From Meandrina meandrites (lineage: Eukaryota > Cnidaria > Anthozoa > Scleractinia > Meandrinidae), in assembly GCA_963693305.1 (NCBI GenBank), contig OY855914.1:13827783-13891782 (forward strand): a stretch of 64,000 nt of DNA, in the 5' to 3' direction. Each line of letters opens with the position of its first letter. Position 1 is the stretch's first letter. Positions 12,211 through 23,043 of this stretch are shown one piece after another. Both the position numbers and the translations under genes were made by a program. The notes below the pieces were generated by a model. The model was not told where the DNA came from. It saw only the letters and a list, made by a program, of their open reading frames with translations, and did not search any database.

Positions 12211-12606
12211 ACGTGTTCGTCACGCAAGCTGAAAATCACATCTCGAATTACAGTATGACTAAATTCCTATCGTAACATCTCCCCTTCGATAAAAAAAAAG
12301 AACGCAAAACAAATAAAAGAATATAAGATAACGAAATTTAATACACGGCCACTGTTTCGAGAGAATAACGATTAGTCCATGACAAAGTCACTGAATCTAG
12401 CCGGTTTTATAGCGATCCGCCCACTGCGGGTTCGGTATTCCTGGTTGTCATGGGTTATTAGAGGTCTTGAAGTTCCATTCTCTGCCAGTGGCTCATTCTC
12501 TTCCTGGTGGCTCTCTGGGGAAACGCTCTTCTCCTTGCTTATTGTGATCGGTGCTTCTTCTGTGACTTCTGGTTGTTCTATGGCCGGTTCTACGTCTTCG
12601 CTTGGA
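12211..12606 (-). mobile_element. Second partial copy of the same Gypsy 3' end
   Basis: This segment repeats 10303-10694 almost base for base: a truncated LTR (12211-12287), the purine tract and the last ~100 codons of pol, ending abruptly at CTTCGCTTGG. It lies head-to-tail behind the truncated 5' end of the first copy, separated by a run of about 30 A-rich bases. Confidence 0.85.
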
Positions 12607-12774
12607 ACACTACTAAGACAATATTATACTACTAACCCCTTTCTTGCCTTCATTTTCTTTAAGGGATATAGTCAGCTTGGCTGTGCCTCATTGAATTTTG
12701 GTTCATAGGCAATGTACTCTCATTAGTAATAAAATATAATTTTATATTCATTCAATTTTTTTGTTTGTTTGTAG

Positions 12775-13111
12775 AGTGAATTAAGTTTAAGTGTCAAGAG
12801 TTTAAGAAGAGTAAGACAGTTCCTACAACAGGCTGGATATGTAGTGGAAGAAAAAATCCCAGGGTCTTGTGATACAACAGATGACAGGAGCTACAGCCCT
12901 CCGAACAAAAAGAAAAAGTACATGGAATCAGCTGGAGCGAGCACAGTTAAAATTCGACTGCTCAAACCATTTGTTCTGAAAACTGACTGCATTCAGCAGC
13001 CAGGTGATGATAATGAGGATGAAGAGGGTAATGATGATGATAATGATGATGAGGATCATGATGATGACGATGATGATGGAGGTGACAGAGAAGATCCAGC
13101 GTGGAGTGATG
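12775..13111 (+). CDS. GTF3C1: GTF3C1 exon d with acidic tract
   Basis: The exon encodes SELSLSVKSLRRVRQFLQQA, a basic NKKKKYM patch, VKIRLLKPFVLKTDC, and then an Asp/Glu-rich run (about residues 80-108 of the exon) ending in EDPAWSDG. Animal GTF3C1 has the same order: a winged-helix-like segment, VRCLKLLK and then an acidic DDHDDDDDEE tract (family knowledge). The acceptor is TTTGTAG at 12768-12774 and the donor GTATGT at 13112. The exon ends in phase 1. Confidence 0.9.
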
Positions 13112-15284
13112 GTATGTGAAAGGCCTGTCAAGTACTTTTACTTTTGTGATAATTCACTGACTACTACAATCTTTTTCAAGTCAAAATTGTTATTAAGTAC
13201 TTTCATTCTGTGATATTTCTGTTGTAGTGACTCAATTCCTTCAAGAACTTTTCTTTGCTTTTACCATCTCTCTTGCAATGATCTCTGCATTTCCACAGTC
13301 AACACCACCCTGGCACTTCACAGTGTGCCGTGCCAGGCCTCCATCTTCTTTGCCCGTCTGACTTTCGGCTGATAGAGTGTTTCCTTTGTCCGTGTGTTCT
13401 TTCTTTCGTGTTGGAAAAAAACAATCCTTCCAAGCAAATTTCTTGGAGCACCAAGAAAAGTATTTGTTCAAGTTTTCTTTTCCTATACTCTTCGCCAGTG
13501 TGCTTATAACTTTGGCAAATAACTGCAGAGCAAGTAGCTTCTTTGCTGTTTTGCTTGTCTTCTAAAAAGGCTTTCCAACTCGCCAATTTTTTTCAAATAA
13601 GTATGTTTGAATTTATAATTCTGTCTAAAATAAGGGACCAAATGTCTGAAATTACATGTAAAGGTCAAATGAACCAACATTTTGATTTTTCTTTATTTTT
13701 GCCCAATCTGTTAATTAAGAGCCAAATAAACATATTCTGAAGTTTCAAAGTAATTGGACTTTGCATCGCAAAGATATTGCAAGTTTAAAAGTGCTTATAT
13801 TTGGCTTTCATAATCATGGAGCAGTCTAAAAAATTTTGGCGGGAAATTGTTGGAAACACAACTAAGACGTCACTTTTGGTGACCTGTAAGATTGCGAGAA
13901 AGTCAAAGCCGTTCAGTTCTGAAGTTCACCTAGTCGGTGACTTCGTTTAAAGCGGAAAATCATGGTGTTTTGAGCAGCAGTAAATAATGTCTAGAGTAAG
14001 TACTTTTAAGTTTTCTGAAGATTCAAAATTTAGAGAACGTTTGGTTGTAAAAGTGAAAAGAGAATTGTTTGAACCAAAACAAGCACTCGTGCATTCATGC
14101 AGCTCATTTCACCGAAAACTGTATTAAACAAAATCTATCAGTAAGGAGGTTTCTGGGTTCTGCCTTCAAGTCTCTAAGACTTGCCTTAAAGAGGATGCAG
14201 TCCCAATGACTTTTTGATCAGATAATTAAATACGGCGAAGAGTGCCTGCCGAAGAACAAATTAAATGCGGCGAAGAATGCCCGCCAAAGAACAGAGAGAC
14301 TACGTACAACTGTTCATTCATCTTTTGCTTAATGTAGCAAGTTGGAAGTAAGGAATTTTAATAACTAGAGCTTGCCATATGATTATTAACACTTTTATTT
14401 TGGTGGTTTGGTTTGGCAAGTATTGCAAACTTCAATATCAACTTCAGTATCGATTCAATATCCTCACCGAATAATGCAGCTTCCACATGCATGCTTTTTG
14501 AGACATGTTTTAGACGCATGTTAATATGTACAAGCCGGGGTACAAGCTAAATAAAATTTACCTCTCTGTGGCCAAAATATGGACTATAAACAGGTAATAG
14601 AAACAAACCTCACATTGTCCGCGGAGACAGTCAGTAAACGCTCCATGTTAATTATTCACCACTGAATTTTCCTTCAGCTGAAAACGACACAAATTTTTTC
14701 ATTCAAGAAAGTTTTACCCTGTGTGATGGTTTGTGGTTAATAATGGGTTCTTTTAGTGTTTGGTTGCTTTAAAATCGCAAAATTTGGTTCATTTGACCTT
14801 TAATAAAATGTTTTGTGTACACGATTATGAACTCTACGTTGAAACTTGCCGTGACTTTTTACGACTTACATGTATACATGGGAATAATACTGTAAGACAT
14901 GCTTCTCTTTGAATTGAGTCCAGTTAAATCTTAGCATATTATAGTGTGTCAAATTGCACATTCCACAAGTGTGTTCAACACACGCTTAGTGTGCTAATGA
15001 CTCCACGTTAAATGTGCTCAGCATATGCTAAGCACGGCTTAGCGTGCAGTGTTAACTAGTGTGCCATACGTGTGCTTCCACCTTAAGCATCCAAGTCCAG
15101 TGGAGGGTCACATTTCCCTCGGATTTGTTTTTCAGTCATTTACTTTCTGTTATTACAAACTCTCATTATTTTAAACTATTTTTCATTTCTGCTGAGGGTT
15201 TGAAATAGCGGGGTTCAACTGTGCTAGAGCAGTTCCTACATTTGACACTAATTTGAAGATCATGGAATGCATATACGCACAACA
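13112..15284. other. Intron 4, proximal part
   Basis: No gene is recognised. 13241-13590 is unusually open in several frames on both strands, but no family is recognised. 14940-15070 is rich in CACGCTTAGTGTGC-like words that also occur at 44400-44530. Confidence 0.35.
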
Positions 15285-15960
15285 ACAACATCCTCTTTAT
15301 TCCCTTTTTCAGTAATTACAAAAATATATATAAATATATATTGCTAAAGATTAGGGGTTCTGGCAACCCGAAATAACCACAAGGTTAAAAATGCCGGGTT
15401 GTCAGTTTACAAATTGATTATAGTCAAATTTTGGTCGGACACACACACATACACACGGACACACATACAACATATAATATATACAAAATATAATATATAC
15501 CAGAAAGTAAAGAAGAAAAGAAGCTGAAATTACACGCGTAGTCTATTTCCTTAAATAAAAAATATATTTGAACTGAACAATGACGAATATCAGAAAAATA
15601 ATGGTAAGGCGTTGCAAAAACGGTGATATTATCTAAATGTGAAAAAAAAAAAAAGGGGAATTGACTAGACAGTAGCTTTGGAGAAAGCTTTGTTTCAGTT
15701 TAATTTTGAATGATGAAATTGGCAAGTGCTTTATATCATAATCAATAGCATTCCATATCTTCGGGCCCTGAAATCGAATATTAAATTTTCCATAATTTGT
15801 TCTTGCTTTGGGAAGATAGTAAGACTGTTTTGCAGAATGCCTGCTATGGTAACTGTGGACGGTATATAATTTGATGAAGAAAGACTGGAATACAGAGGGT
15901 AACAATTGATTAACAATTGATGCACACATTAACAAGATCACAGCATGGATTTCGAAAACA
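15285..15960 (-). mobile_element. LINE 3' end (CR1/RTE/Jockey-like), minus strand
   Basis: A minus-strand frame at 15633-15941 reads VHSYHSRHSAKQSYYLPKAR, then GKFNIRFQGPKIWNAI and SSFKIKLKQSFLQSY. This is the typical C-terminal tail of many non-LTR retrotransposon ORF2 proteins. The 3' UTR continues down to a (GTT)n-like microsatellite at about 15285-15300 (AACAACAACATCC on the + strand), a tail type common in CR1-like LINEs. The copy keeps only ~100 codons and is dead. Confidence 0.75.
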
Positions 15961-16352
15961 ACAAGGTCATTAAAAGTGCAAGAAAATAATTAATTATCCT
16001 AAACAACTTTTTTTGAAAGCGTGGTGTTTCCAATAATGAGACCCCATTTTATGTTTCCATCTAATAATACTACTAATAATACTTAATTTGCTGTCTTCAT
16101 ACATGCACTTCTAGACTCAAGCATAATTCTGGACTTTTTTTCATTAACTGTTACACTTTTTTATTCTGTCCATTGGGATAAAGACCTTAAGTCTTTAGGT
16201 GTAAATGTGCTTGAGTATTTTTACAAATTTTTTGTTTTATAATGTTTTTAAAAGTCAGTGTCAAACATTTTAGTACATATTTTAAATCATGAATACTTGC
16301 TGCAATTTTACTGTCTTTTGTTTGTTACTCTTCTCTGCCTTTTTTGCATCAG
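15961..16352. other. End of intron 4
   Basis: AT-rich sequence with nothing supported. It ends in a good polypyrimidine tract and TTTTTTGCATCAG acceptor at 16340-16352. Confidence 0.35.
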
Positions 16353-16444
16353 GTTATGACTCGAATGTGATTGCTGAGAGGTCTTTGATAATGCAGGTGT
16401 ATGGCATTATTCACCAGGCAGGACCCAGTGGATTCACACTAACA
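16353..16444 (+). CDS. GTF3C1: GTF3C1 exon e
   Basis: The exon encodes YDSNVIAERSLIMQVYGIIH followed by QAGPSGFTLT. It corresponds to the GTF3C1 helix-turn-helix segment that begins ...[22 protein letters not shown] in vertebrates (family knowledge). The acceptor is GCATCAG and the donor GTAAGA at 16445. It enters in phase 1 and leaves in phase 0. Confidence 0.88.
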
Positions 16445-16526
16445 GTAAGATTTACTTTATTCATCTTCAGTACAAAATTAATGTATGTGCGAATACTCAT
16501 CACAACTAAACATTTGATCCTCACAG

Positions 16527-16645
16527 CAATGTCAGAAAGCTTGCAAGCTTCCTTTTGCTGATGTACGAGCTGTTGTCAAAAACTTGAAAAGAAAGAATTT
16601 AATCCAGGAGGTTCATCAAGATGTATTAAAACAAAGAGTTGCATG
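16527..16645 (+). CDS. GTF3C1: GTF3C1 exon f
   Basis: The exon encodes QCQKACKLPFADVRAVVKNL followed by KRKNLIQEVHQDVLKQRVAW, the continuation of the winged-helix of the preceding exon. The acceptor is TCACAG at 16521-16526 and the donor GTGAGT at 16646. It ends in phase 2. The intron to exon e is only 82 bp. Confidence 0.88.
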
Positions 16646-18301
16646 GTGAGTGACAAAGTTGCATCCTGTAGGAAGGTATACTGTGCTATAAGCTGTACAT
16701 TCACACTCCATGGAACACAAATAGCATGTTGTGTTGAATAATGACAAGCCAGCCAATAGAATTTACTTTTCGATAATGGCAGCAAACAAGTGATTTTTCT
16801 TCCTTTTCTCTCAGTATTTTCTTAAATAAAATAATGGAGTCTCTTCTGAAAATAATGTTAAGAATGTGAGAGGTCCTGCATTGTCTGAAGAGAGGTGTTC
16901 ATGGATGTGTGGAGAAATGTGATGAATAGCCTCTCCAGTAATTGTGAACAAGAGCTCCCCATAACTGGTCAACTGTGGGCGGAAAGCCGCCACTGACAGA
17001 TGACTGACAGTTTACCAACAGACTACAGGCAGCTTCCCAAAACAGATTAAAATTATTGTACTGTAAAAAAGAGCTGTAAACCCAACACAGGTAGCCGTTA
17101 GTACATCATAGTACATTATCTACTGAAGCTTACTGTATGAAGGTTGCCATTTACCTTTGGGAGTATGTTATGTCCAAGCAATATATATAGTGTGTCTGGA
17201 TTAGACCATAGATAGCTGAACCCCAATATCAAATTAAACCTTATAGAGGTAGCTAACAACTCTAAATGTGAGCGTCTGAGTCACCTTTTGGAAGCGACAA
17301 GTAAAAGAGACTTTTGTGTTTTGCTAATTGATTTGTGAAAAATTCAAGAATTCACTTTATAGTTTGTAAGCTATACCTCTCTGAGCTTTAATTGCCAACG
17401 AGGCAGCCGAGCCAAGAGGCGAGGCTGACAAGGCGGCAGAATCATAGAGCCACGCGTATATATACGTATACCAGAAAAAATCTCAACTTCAGTGTAAGGG
17501 ACTTTTTTTAACCATATTTGGGTGTAAGTAAACACTCCATATTTGGGTTGTATTATTCTTCCAAACTGGTCCCCAGTCTCTCTCTCCTTGCTAAAGAGCA
17601 AATGACCAAAATGGCGTCCACACGGCTCGCTGTTAAAATTTTCAATGTGCTCATTCACTCCTTTTACGATAAATACACCTTTATGGAACTCTAAATGGAA
17701 AGAGAATACTCGACTGCCAAAAAAATGAACATCAAGGTCTTCAAAGCGATGAAATAATCTTTCGGCTTTGGAGTCCTTTGATTTCTGAAGATAGACACGA
17801 AAATCAAAAGCGGACTACTGACTTGAAATGGAGTTTTCTTGACTTATGAGAATGCCACGGTCGGGTAAATGCTACCTTTAAATGTTGCTTTTGTTTATAG
17901 CAATTGTTTAACCGATGATTTCATCCCAAATTAAATAACGTTTATATTTTCACTCAAAGGAAAAAAATCAATACGAATAAATCAATACGAATAAAATCGA
18001 TACACTTTCTTCTCGTATTACCTAAACTACGATTTACCATATTTTGGTCATTTCAAATTATAAAGTTCTATCGAAAACCATTCGGTATCCGTTCTTACAA
18101 ACAAACATGCATATTTCGCTCGTTGGCACTTACCGATAGGTACAACTAGTATATAATGATATAGGTGTTTATAGCTATCTACAGTACAATGGGGACATGC
18201 TATATTGCTTGGACGTGAGACACCCCCAAAGGTATAATTATGGTAACCTTACGATTAAATATAAGAATTAAGTAATAATAATCTATTTTTCAAATTTACA
18301 G
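16646..18301. other. GTF3C1 intron 6
   Basis: No gene or clear repeat is supported. The segment is AT-rich with scattered short ORFs that lack family signatures. Confidence 0.35.
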
Positions 18302-18414
18302 GTTCGTGGCCACTCCATTTGTAAAAAGCAATGTACAAGCAATAAAAGTGAAGCAAGTGCAGGATGAATTGAAACAAATGGAGACTAAAGCTGTAGATTT
18401 AAACAGCTCAAACG
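18302..18414 (+). CDS. GTF3C1: GTF3C1 exon g
   Basis: The exon encodes FVATPFVKSNVQAIKVKQVQ followed by DELKQMETKAVDLNSSN. The acceptor ends at 18301 and the donor GTAATC is at 18415. The phases (2 in, 1 out) join both neighbours. Sequence conservation outside splicing is modest, as expected for the linker after the winged-helix region. Confidence 0.8.
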
Positions 18415-18554
18415 GTAATCCCAAATATTGGGATGGTAAAATAAATGTTTTAGGGGCTAATACAAATTTGAAATACAAAACTGTTAGGGTAGTCTTTATG
18501 AGGGAGGGGTCATTCTGCATGTTCATAAAATTGTTAAGGAATTTATAAAACTTA

Positions 18555-18800
18555 TACCTGATTCACACCAACAAAACATGTTTAGTTAAACCAGGTTTAA
18601 GAAAATGAAAATCAGCAACAGACAACTGACAGACTAAATTTTACATAGCTAGGGTTCAAGTATGCTCTAACTTGTGCTTTCATTGTGCCAAATTTGAAGT
18701 CAATAAACATCAGTCAGCAACTTCCACGAAGAAAACAATTTTAAACCGTGTTTAATTAAACAACATTTAAACATGTTTAAGCTTTGGTGTGAATGGGGTA
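18555..18800. mobile_element. Harbinger-like MITE (TTA target duplication)
   Basis: The 246-bp non-coding element has inverted ends TACCTGATTCACACCAA / TTGGTGTGAATGGGGTA and further inner complementarity (AAACATGTTTA). It is flanked by TTA at 18552-18554 and 18801-18803. A 3-bp TWA duplication is typical of PIF/Harbinger. Confidence 0.7.
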
Positions 18801-19438
18801 TTAGTTTCTTTTTCCCCACATCCCCGTCCCACTTTTAGTCACAGTAGGAATTAACTGTATAACGATTCAGGAGCACTTGTTTCCACAGTATGTGCTGAAT
18901 TTTCATAAGGCTTTACGTGGAAAATTTTATGCACCATTCCATTTGACAGCCTTCACCCAACCCATTCATTTTGCAGCTCTCAAAGATGACTTGTTTTTAT
19001 GAGACATTATGGGCTGATTTGCTCTAGTTTATAAGTTTGGTAACAATTGGTTGACTTCTTCATTATATTAACATGTCACTTGTTGCAAAACACATGTGTG
19101 AACGGCCTTTTTTGATGCGCAAAACTTATCCAACAATTTTTAACAGCAAAGAAGCAGTTGTCATATGATTGGTCCATGTTGTTGCATGTGTGATAATTTT
19201 TGTCATTTGAAGTGAAAGCAATCTCAAAAATAAGTGCAAACAACTTGCATTGTTTGGACTGGGACACATTTTGCCAAAACAGGTATAATATACACCTCAC
19301 AGGGGTTGTTGTCCTGCATGGAGGCAGGCACTTCCCTAATTTGGCCTAAATGGGCAATTGTCACTCGTCAGGCTCTTAAGTCTAAATAAAAACAGGGTAT
19401 ACAGTACCCCTCTTTTTCTGATTTTATTTTTTTGTGTT
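18801..19438. other. Intron 7 spacer
   Basis: No gene or repeat is supported in this AT-rich stretch. Confidence 0.3.
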
Positions 19439-19439
19439 T

Positions 19440-19770
19440 CTCCCCTATTAAACAGTGGGAGGTGCGTGGCCTAATGGTTAGTGCGCTGGACTCCGGATCG
19501 GGCGGTCCAGCTTCAAGCCCTGGCCGGGGCACTGCATTGTGTTCTTGGGCAAGATACTTTACTCTCATAGTGCCCCTCTTCACCCAGGTGTATAAATGGG
19601 TACCGGCGAATTACTGCTGGGGGTAACCTTGCGATGGACTAGCATCCGATCCAGGGGGGAGTACTAGTAGAAATACTCCTAGTCACTTCATGCTACAGAA
19701 ACCGGGATAAGCTCCAGCCTGATGGGCCACTAGGCTCGTATGCAGACTTTACCTACCATACAATGCAGGG
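19440..19770 (+). mobile_element. tRNA-derived SINE
   Basis: The head resembles a tRNA promoter. The A-box-like TGGCCTAATGGTTAGTGCGC at about 19467 is followed by the B-box-like GCTTCAAGCCC at about 19510. A conserved body follows with TTGTGTTCTTGGGCAAGATA (19537) and ACCCAGGTGTATAAATGGGT (19583). A diverged relative lies at 33738-33850. SINEs of this layout are transcribed by Pol III; no protein is encoded. Element ends were not defined. Confidence 0.75.
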
Positions 19771-19896
19771 TGTGAATGTGAAGTGCATTATTGCAAACCA
19801 TAACAAACGTGTAACTGGCACACATTCCCATAGAGCCATACTTATAATTCAAAGTTATAATCAGATTCATCAAAAAAGGTCTCTTGTCTTAAACAT

Positions 19897-21171
19897 ACTG
19901 CAGTAGCAGTAGCAGTAGCAGTAGCAGTAGCAGTAGCAGTAGCAGCAGGAGCAGCAGCAGCAGCAGAAGCAGTAGGAGTGGCAGTGGCAGTGGCAGTGGC
20001 AGTGGCAGTAGTAGTAGCAGTAAAGCAGTAAAGCAGCAGCTGTAGCAGTAGCAGCTAGTAAAGCAGTAGTAGTAGCAGTAGCAGTAAAGCAGTAGCAGTA
20101 GCAGTAGCAGTAAAGCAGTAGCAGTAGCAGTAGCAGTAAAGCAGTAGCAGTAGCAGTAGCAGTAAAGCAGTAGCAGTAGCAGTAGCAGTAAAGCAGTAGC
20201 AGTAGCAGTAGCAGTAAAGCAGTAGCAGTAAAGCAGTAGCAGTAGCAGTAAAGCAGTAGCAGTAGCAGTAAAGCAGTAGCAGTAAAGCAGTAGCAGTAGC
20301 AGTAAAGCAGTAGCAGTAAAGCAGTAGCAGTAGCAGTAAAGCAGTAGCAGTAGCAGTAAAGCAGTAGCAGTAAAGCAGTAGCAGTAAAGCAGTAGCAGTA
20401 AAGCAGTAGCAGCAAAGCAGTAGCAGTAAAGCAGTAGCAGTAGCAGTAAAGCAGTAGCAGTAAAGCAGTAGCAGTAAAGCAGTAGCAGTAGCAGTAAAGC
20501 AGTAGCAGTAGCAGTAAAGCAGTAGCAGTAAAGCAGTAGCAGTAGCAGTAAAGCAGTAGCAGTAAAGCAGTAGCAGTAGCAGTAAAGCAGTAGCAGTAAA
20601 GCAGTAGCAGCAAAGCAGTAGCAGTAGCAGTGAAGCAGTAGCAGTAAAGCAGTAGCAGTAAAGCAGTAGCAGTAGCAGTGAAGCAGCAGTAGCAGTAAAG
20701 CAGTAGCAGTAAAGCAGTAGCAGCAAAGCAGTAGCAGTAGCAGTGAAGCAGTAGCAGTAAAGCAGTAGCAGTAGCAGTGAAGCAGCAGTAGCAGTAAAGC
20801 AGTAGCAGTAAAGCAGTAGCAGTAGCAGTGAAGCAGTAGCAGTAAAGCAGTAGCAGTAGCAGTAAAGCAGCAGTAGCAGTAAAGCAGTAGCAGTAAAGCA
20901 GTAGCAGTAGCAGTGAAGCAGTAGCAGTAAAGCAGTAGCAGTAGCAGTAAAGCAGCAGTAGCAGTAAAGCAGTAGCAGTAAAGCAGTAGCAGTAGCAGTG
21001 AAGCAGTAGCAGTAAAGCAGTAGCAGTAGCAGTAAAGCAGTAGCAGTAAAGCAGTAGCAGTAGCAGTAGCAGTAGCAGTAGTAGTGGTGGTAGCAGTAGT
21101 AGTAGCAGTAGCAGTTACAGTAGCAGTAGTAGTAGCAGTAGCAGTAGCAGTAAAGTAGAAGCAGCAGTACA
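19897..21171. repeat. 1.27-kb AGC/AGT microsatellite array
   Basis: The array is built from GCAGTA hexamers interspersed with AA, giving units such as GCAGTAGCAGTAAA (14 bp) and GCAGTAGCAGTAGCAGTAAA (20 bp), with occasional GCAGCA and GTGAAG variants. Long open frames through it on the minus strand (Leu/Tyr/Cys/Ala-rich) are artefacts of the repeat period. It lies in intron 7 of GTF3C1. Confidence 0.95.
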
Positions 21172-21263
21172 GTTGTTGTATCCTAATTAGCCTTGCTCTC
21201 ATGTTTTTCAATAATGGCTCAAGCATAGGAATGAACTGATTAACAAGAAGGGTGCTAATTATT

Positions 21264-21937
21264 CATAGGCGTACGGGCAATTTTTTACCAGGGGGGCGGT
21301 GAACCATTTGCCCAAAAAATTCTCGCAAGTTGCCCAAACTTTTACTAAAAAGTCGAAAAGAAAGGAGGGTCATATACGATGCTCTAACATAGGCCTACTT
21401 ACGAAGTGAAAATATTCTTACAAATGAATCTTTCATATGAGCTCATTAAACACGTTAAAAGAAATAGCTGTTTCGGCCATTTCGACGGCTAAAGATATCA
21501 ATGATACGATCCATGTCATTGTTGACTACAGAGTTGGCATATGCCCTTTCAATGTTAATAAGTGCGATGAACATTACTGACACACTGTTGCCCCATGGTG
21601 TACGTTGCGCAGGTAAGTTTTCAATCTGCGCAACGCACTGAATGATTGTTCTGCTGAACACGATGTAGCAGGTATCACTGCAAGGATATGTACTACATTA
21701 ATAACCAGAAACTCGTCACGTGCTGGGCAACCACTGTCTCAAGTGAATTTAACTGGCTTTACCATGCCGACTTCAGGTTAAAATAGAAAATATCTATCTC
21801 TTCAAAAAACAAAAACATGGAAACTTCTTTTAAAACTGGCTTTGCCCAAATTTCTTTTGCTGCCCAAAAAATCCGAGTTGCCCAAAATTTGGGGGGGCGC
21901 TGGAGCCCCCCCAGCCCCCCCAGCCCGTACGCCTATG
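21264..21937. mobile_element. Non-autonomous hAT element with intact target duplication
   Basis: The 674-bp element has terminal inverted repeats CATAGGCGTACGGGC / GCCCGTACGCCTATG. Perfect 8-bp duplications TAATTATT lie at 21256-21263 and 21938-21945, diagnostic of hAT-type insertion. The interior contains GTTGCCCAAA repeats and a G/C-run hairpin (GGGGGGGCGCTGG / CCCCCCCAGC). No transposase is encoded. Confidence 0.85.
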
Positions 21938-22104
21938 TAATTATTCTAATCTTCTGAAAAGTATATTGAAGTATTTCTGACAATTTTTGGCAAATGAATA
22001 AATCTGTTTTTAAATGGAAAATTAATGCTCATAATTTCTTGAGAAACTGCAGTATACACTGTTAATTTTGCAGTGCTAAATGTAAGGTAATAATTATAGT
22101 TTAA

Positions 22105-22196
22105 TTACAAACATAAAATTTCATGAAGGTGACATGTGATCTTTGCAGTGAATTTCCAATTTAAGCAATTGGAAAAAAGAAGCCTGAAAAAAATCA

Positions 22197-22230
<34 letters not shown>

Positions 22231-22330
22231 GATACCGGTGCGATGCTCTACCAACTGAGCTATGAAGCCACACATTGGGAGCGAGGTCAATTGTGAGTTC
22301 ATATTTTCCTGTGAAAGGAGTGAAATGATG
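22105..22330 (-). mobile_element. tRNA(Thr-GGT)-headed SINE, minus strand
   Basis: 22198-22269 folds as a 72-nt tRNA-like head with acceptor stem GGCTTCA/TGAAGCC, D-arm GCTC AGTTGGTA GAGC and B-box GGTTCGAATCC. The anticodon position reads GGT, but base 33 is C and the anticodon stem has mismatches, so this is a SINE head rather than a functional tRNA. A T-run and a tail segment (TTAAGCAATTGG, CACTGCAAAG) follow. The plus-strand relative is at 39185-39413. Confidence 0.8.
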
Positions 22331-22341
22331 TAATGTATATG

Positions 22342-22512
22342 AAATGATTCATATATGAACTGCGGATATATATGAAGGTGATATGTGATCTTCGCAGTGA
22401 ATTTCCAATTTAAGCAATTGGAATTGCTTAAATTGCTTAAATTGGAAATTCACTGCGAAGATTACATATCACCTTCATATATATCCGCAGTTCATATATG
22501 AATCATTTCATA
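22342..22512. repeat. Large palindrome made of two opposed SINE tails
   Basis: 22356-22432 and 22440-22512 are near-perfect inverted copies of the SINE tail (TCATATATGAACTGCGG ... CCGCAGTTCATATATGA). They meet at a TTAAGCAATTGGAATTGCTTAA junction, so an RNA or single strand would fold into a ~70-bp stem. Confidence 0.85.
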
Positions 22513-22928
22513 CAGCTATTTCGAGAAATGTTGTCGGAAAAAAACCACAAAATTGCACAAGCCAATCCCGAAAGATACTATGGGTAGACGCATTGAGCTA
22601 CTGCACGTGTTGAATACTAATGAGATATAACAACAAAATAAGCGCGAATTTCAAGTTTTCTTTCTTTTCAGACATGTAGAAAGAAAGTACGTTAAGCCCC
22701 TCTGAACTTTAGAAGAATTTTCCTCACTCAAAGACATGCGACAGTAAAAGTAAAGCTACAGATATAGGCCACTGAGAGGAAAAACAAATTTTCCACATGC
22801 AAAAAAACAATCTTGTAAATTTCCTTTAGGCCAATATGCAAAATTCTAGTGAATACCCAGACCACCTTTCGGTCTTGTCGCGTACACTTTGATGTTTTTT
22901 TTTCCGACAACCTTTCTCGGAATTGCTG
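22513..22928. mobile_element. TA-flanked MITE
   Basis: The 416-bp element has inverted ends CAGCTATTTCGAGAAATGTT / AACCTTTCTCGGAATTGCTG followed inward by matching GTCGGAAAAAAA / TTTTTTTCCGAC. TA lies on both sides (22511-22512 and 22929-22930), as in Tc1/mariner-type insertion. No transposase is encoded. Confidence 0.75.
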
Positions 22929-22986
22929 TATACATTACATCATAAAATTTCATGTTGGCCAATATATTGTCTTCCTTTCTTTCAAG

Positions 22987-23043
22987 TCATGGATGATGTA
23001 CCTGTAGAGAACAAGAAACCAAAGCAAAGTATATCTGGTATAG
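22987..23043 (+). CDS. GTF3C1: GTF3C1 exon h (57-nt exon)
   Basis: The small exon encodes MDDVPVENKKPKQSISGI between split codons. The acceptor is TTTCTTTCAAG at 22976-22986 and the donor GTAAGT at 23044. Both phases (1 in, 1 out) fit, which is the main support; the sequence is too short for a family match. Confidence 0.7.

Noticed and set aside
13241..13590. A coding gene open in several frames on both strands
   Set aside because: No family is recognised, frames end without splice logic, and neither strand shows a consistent protein.
19870..21226. Long minus-strand ORFs of 223-445 codons rich in Leu, Tyr, Cys, Ala and Thr
   Set aside because: They are translations of the GCAGTA microsatellite; several frames are open at once and no domain is present.
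22198..22269. Functional tRNA-Thr (GGT) gene, also at 39222-39293
   Set aside because: C at position 33, a mismatched anticodon stem, SINE tails and an 11-bp target duplication mark it as a SINE head.
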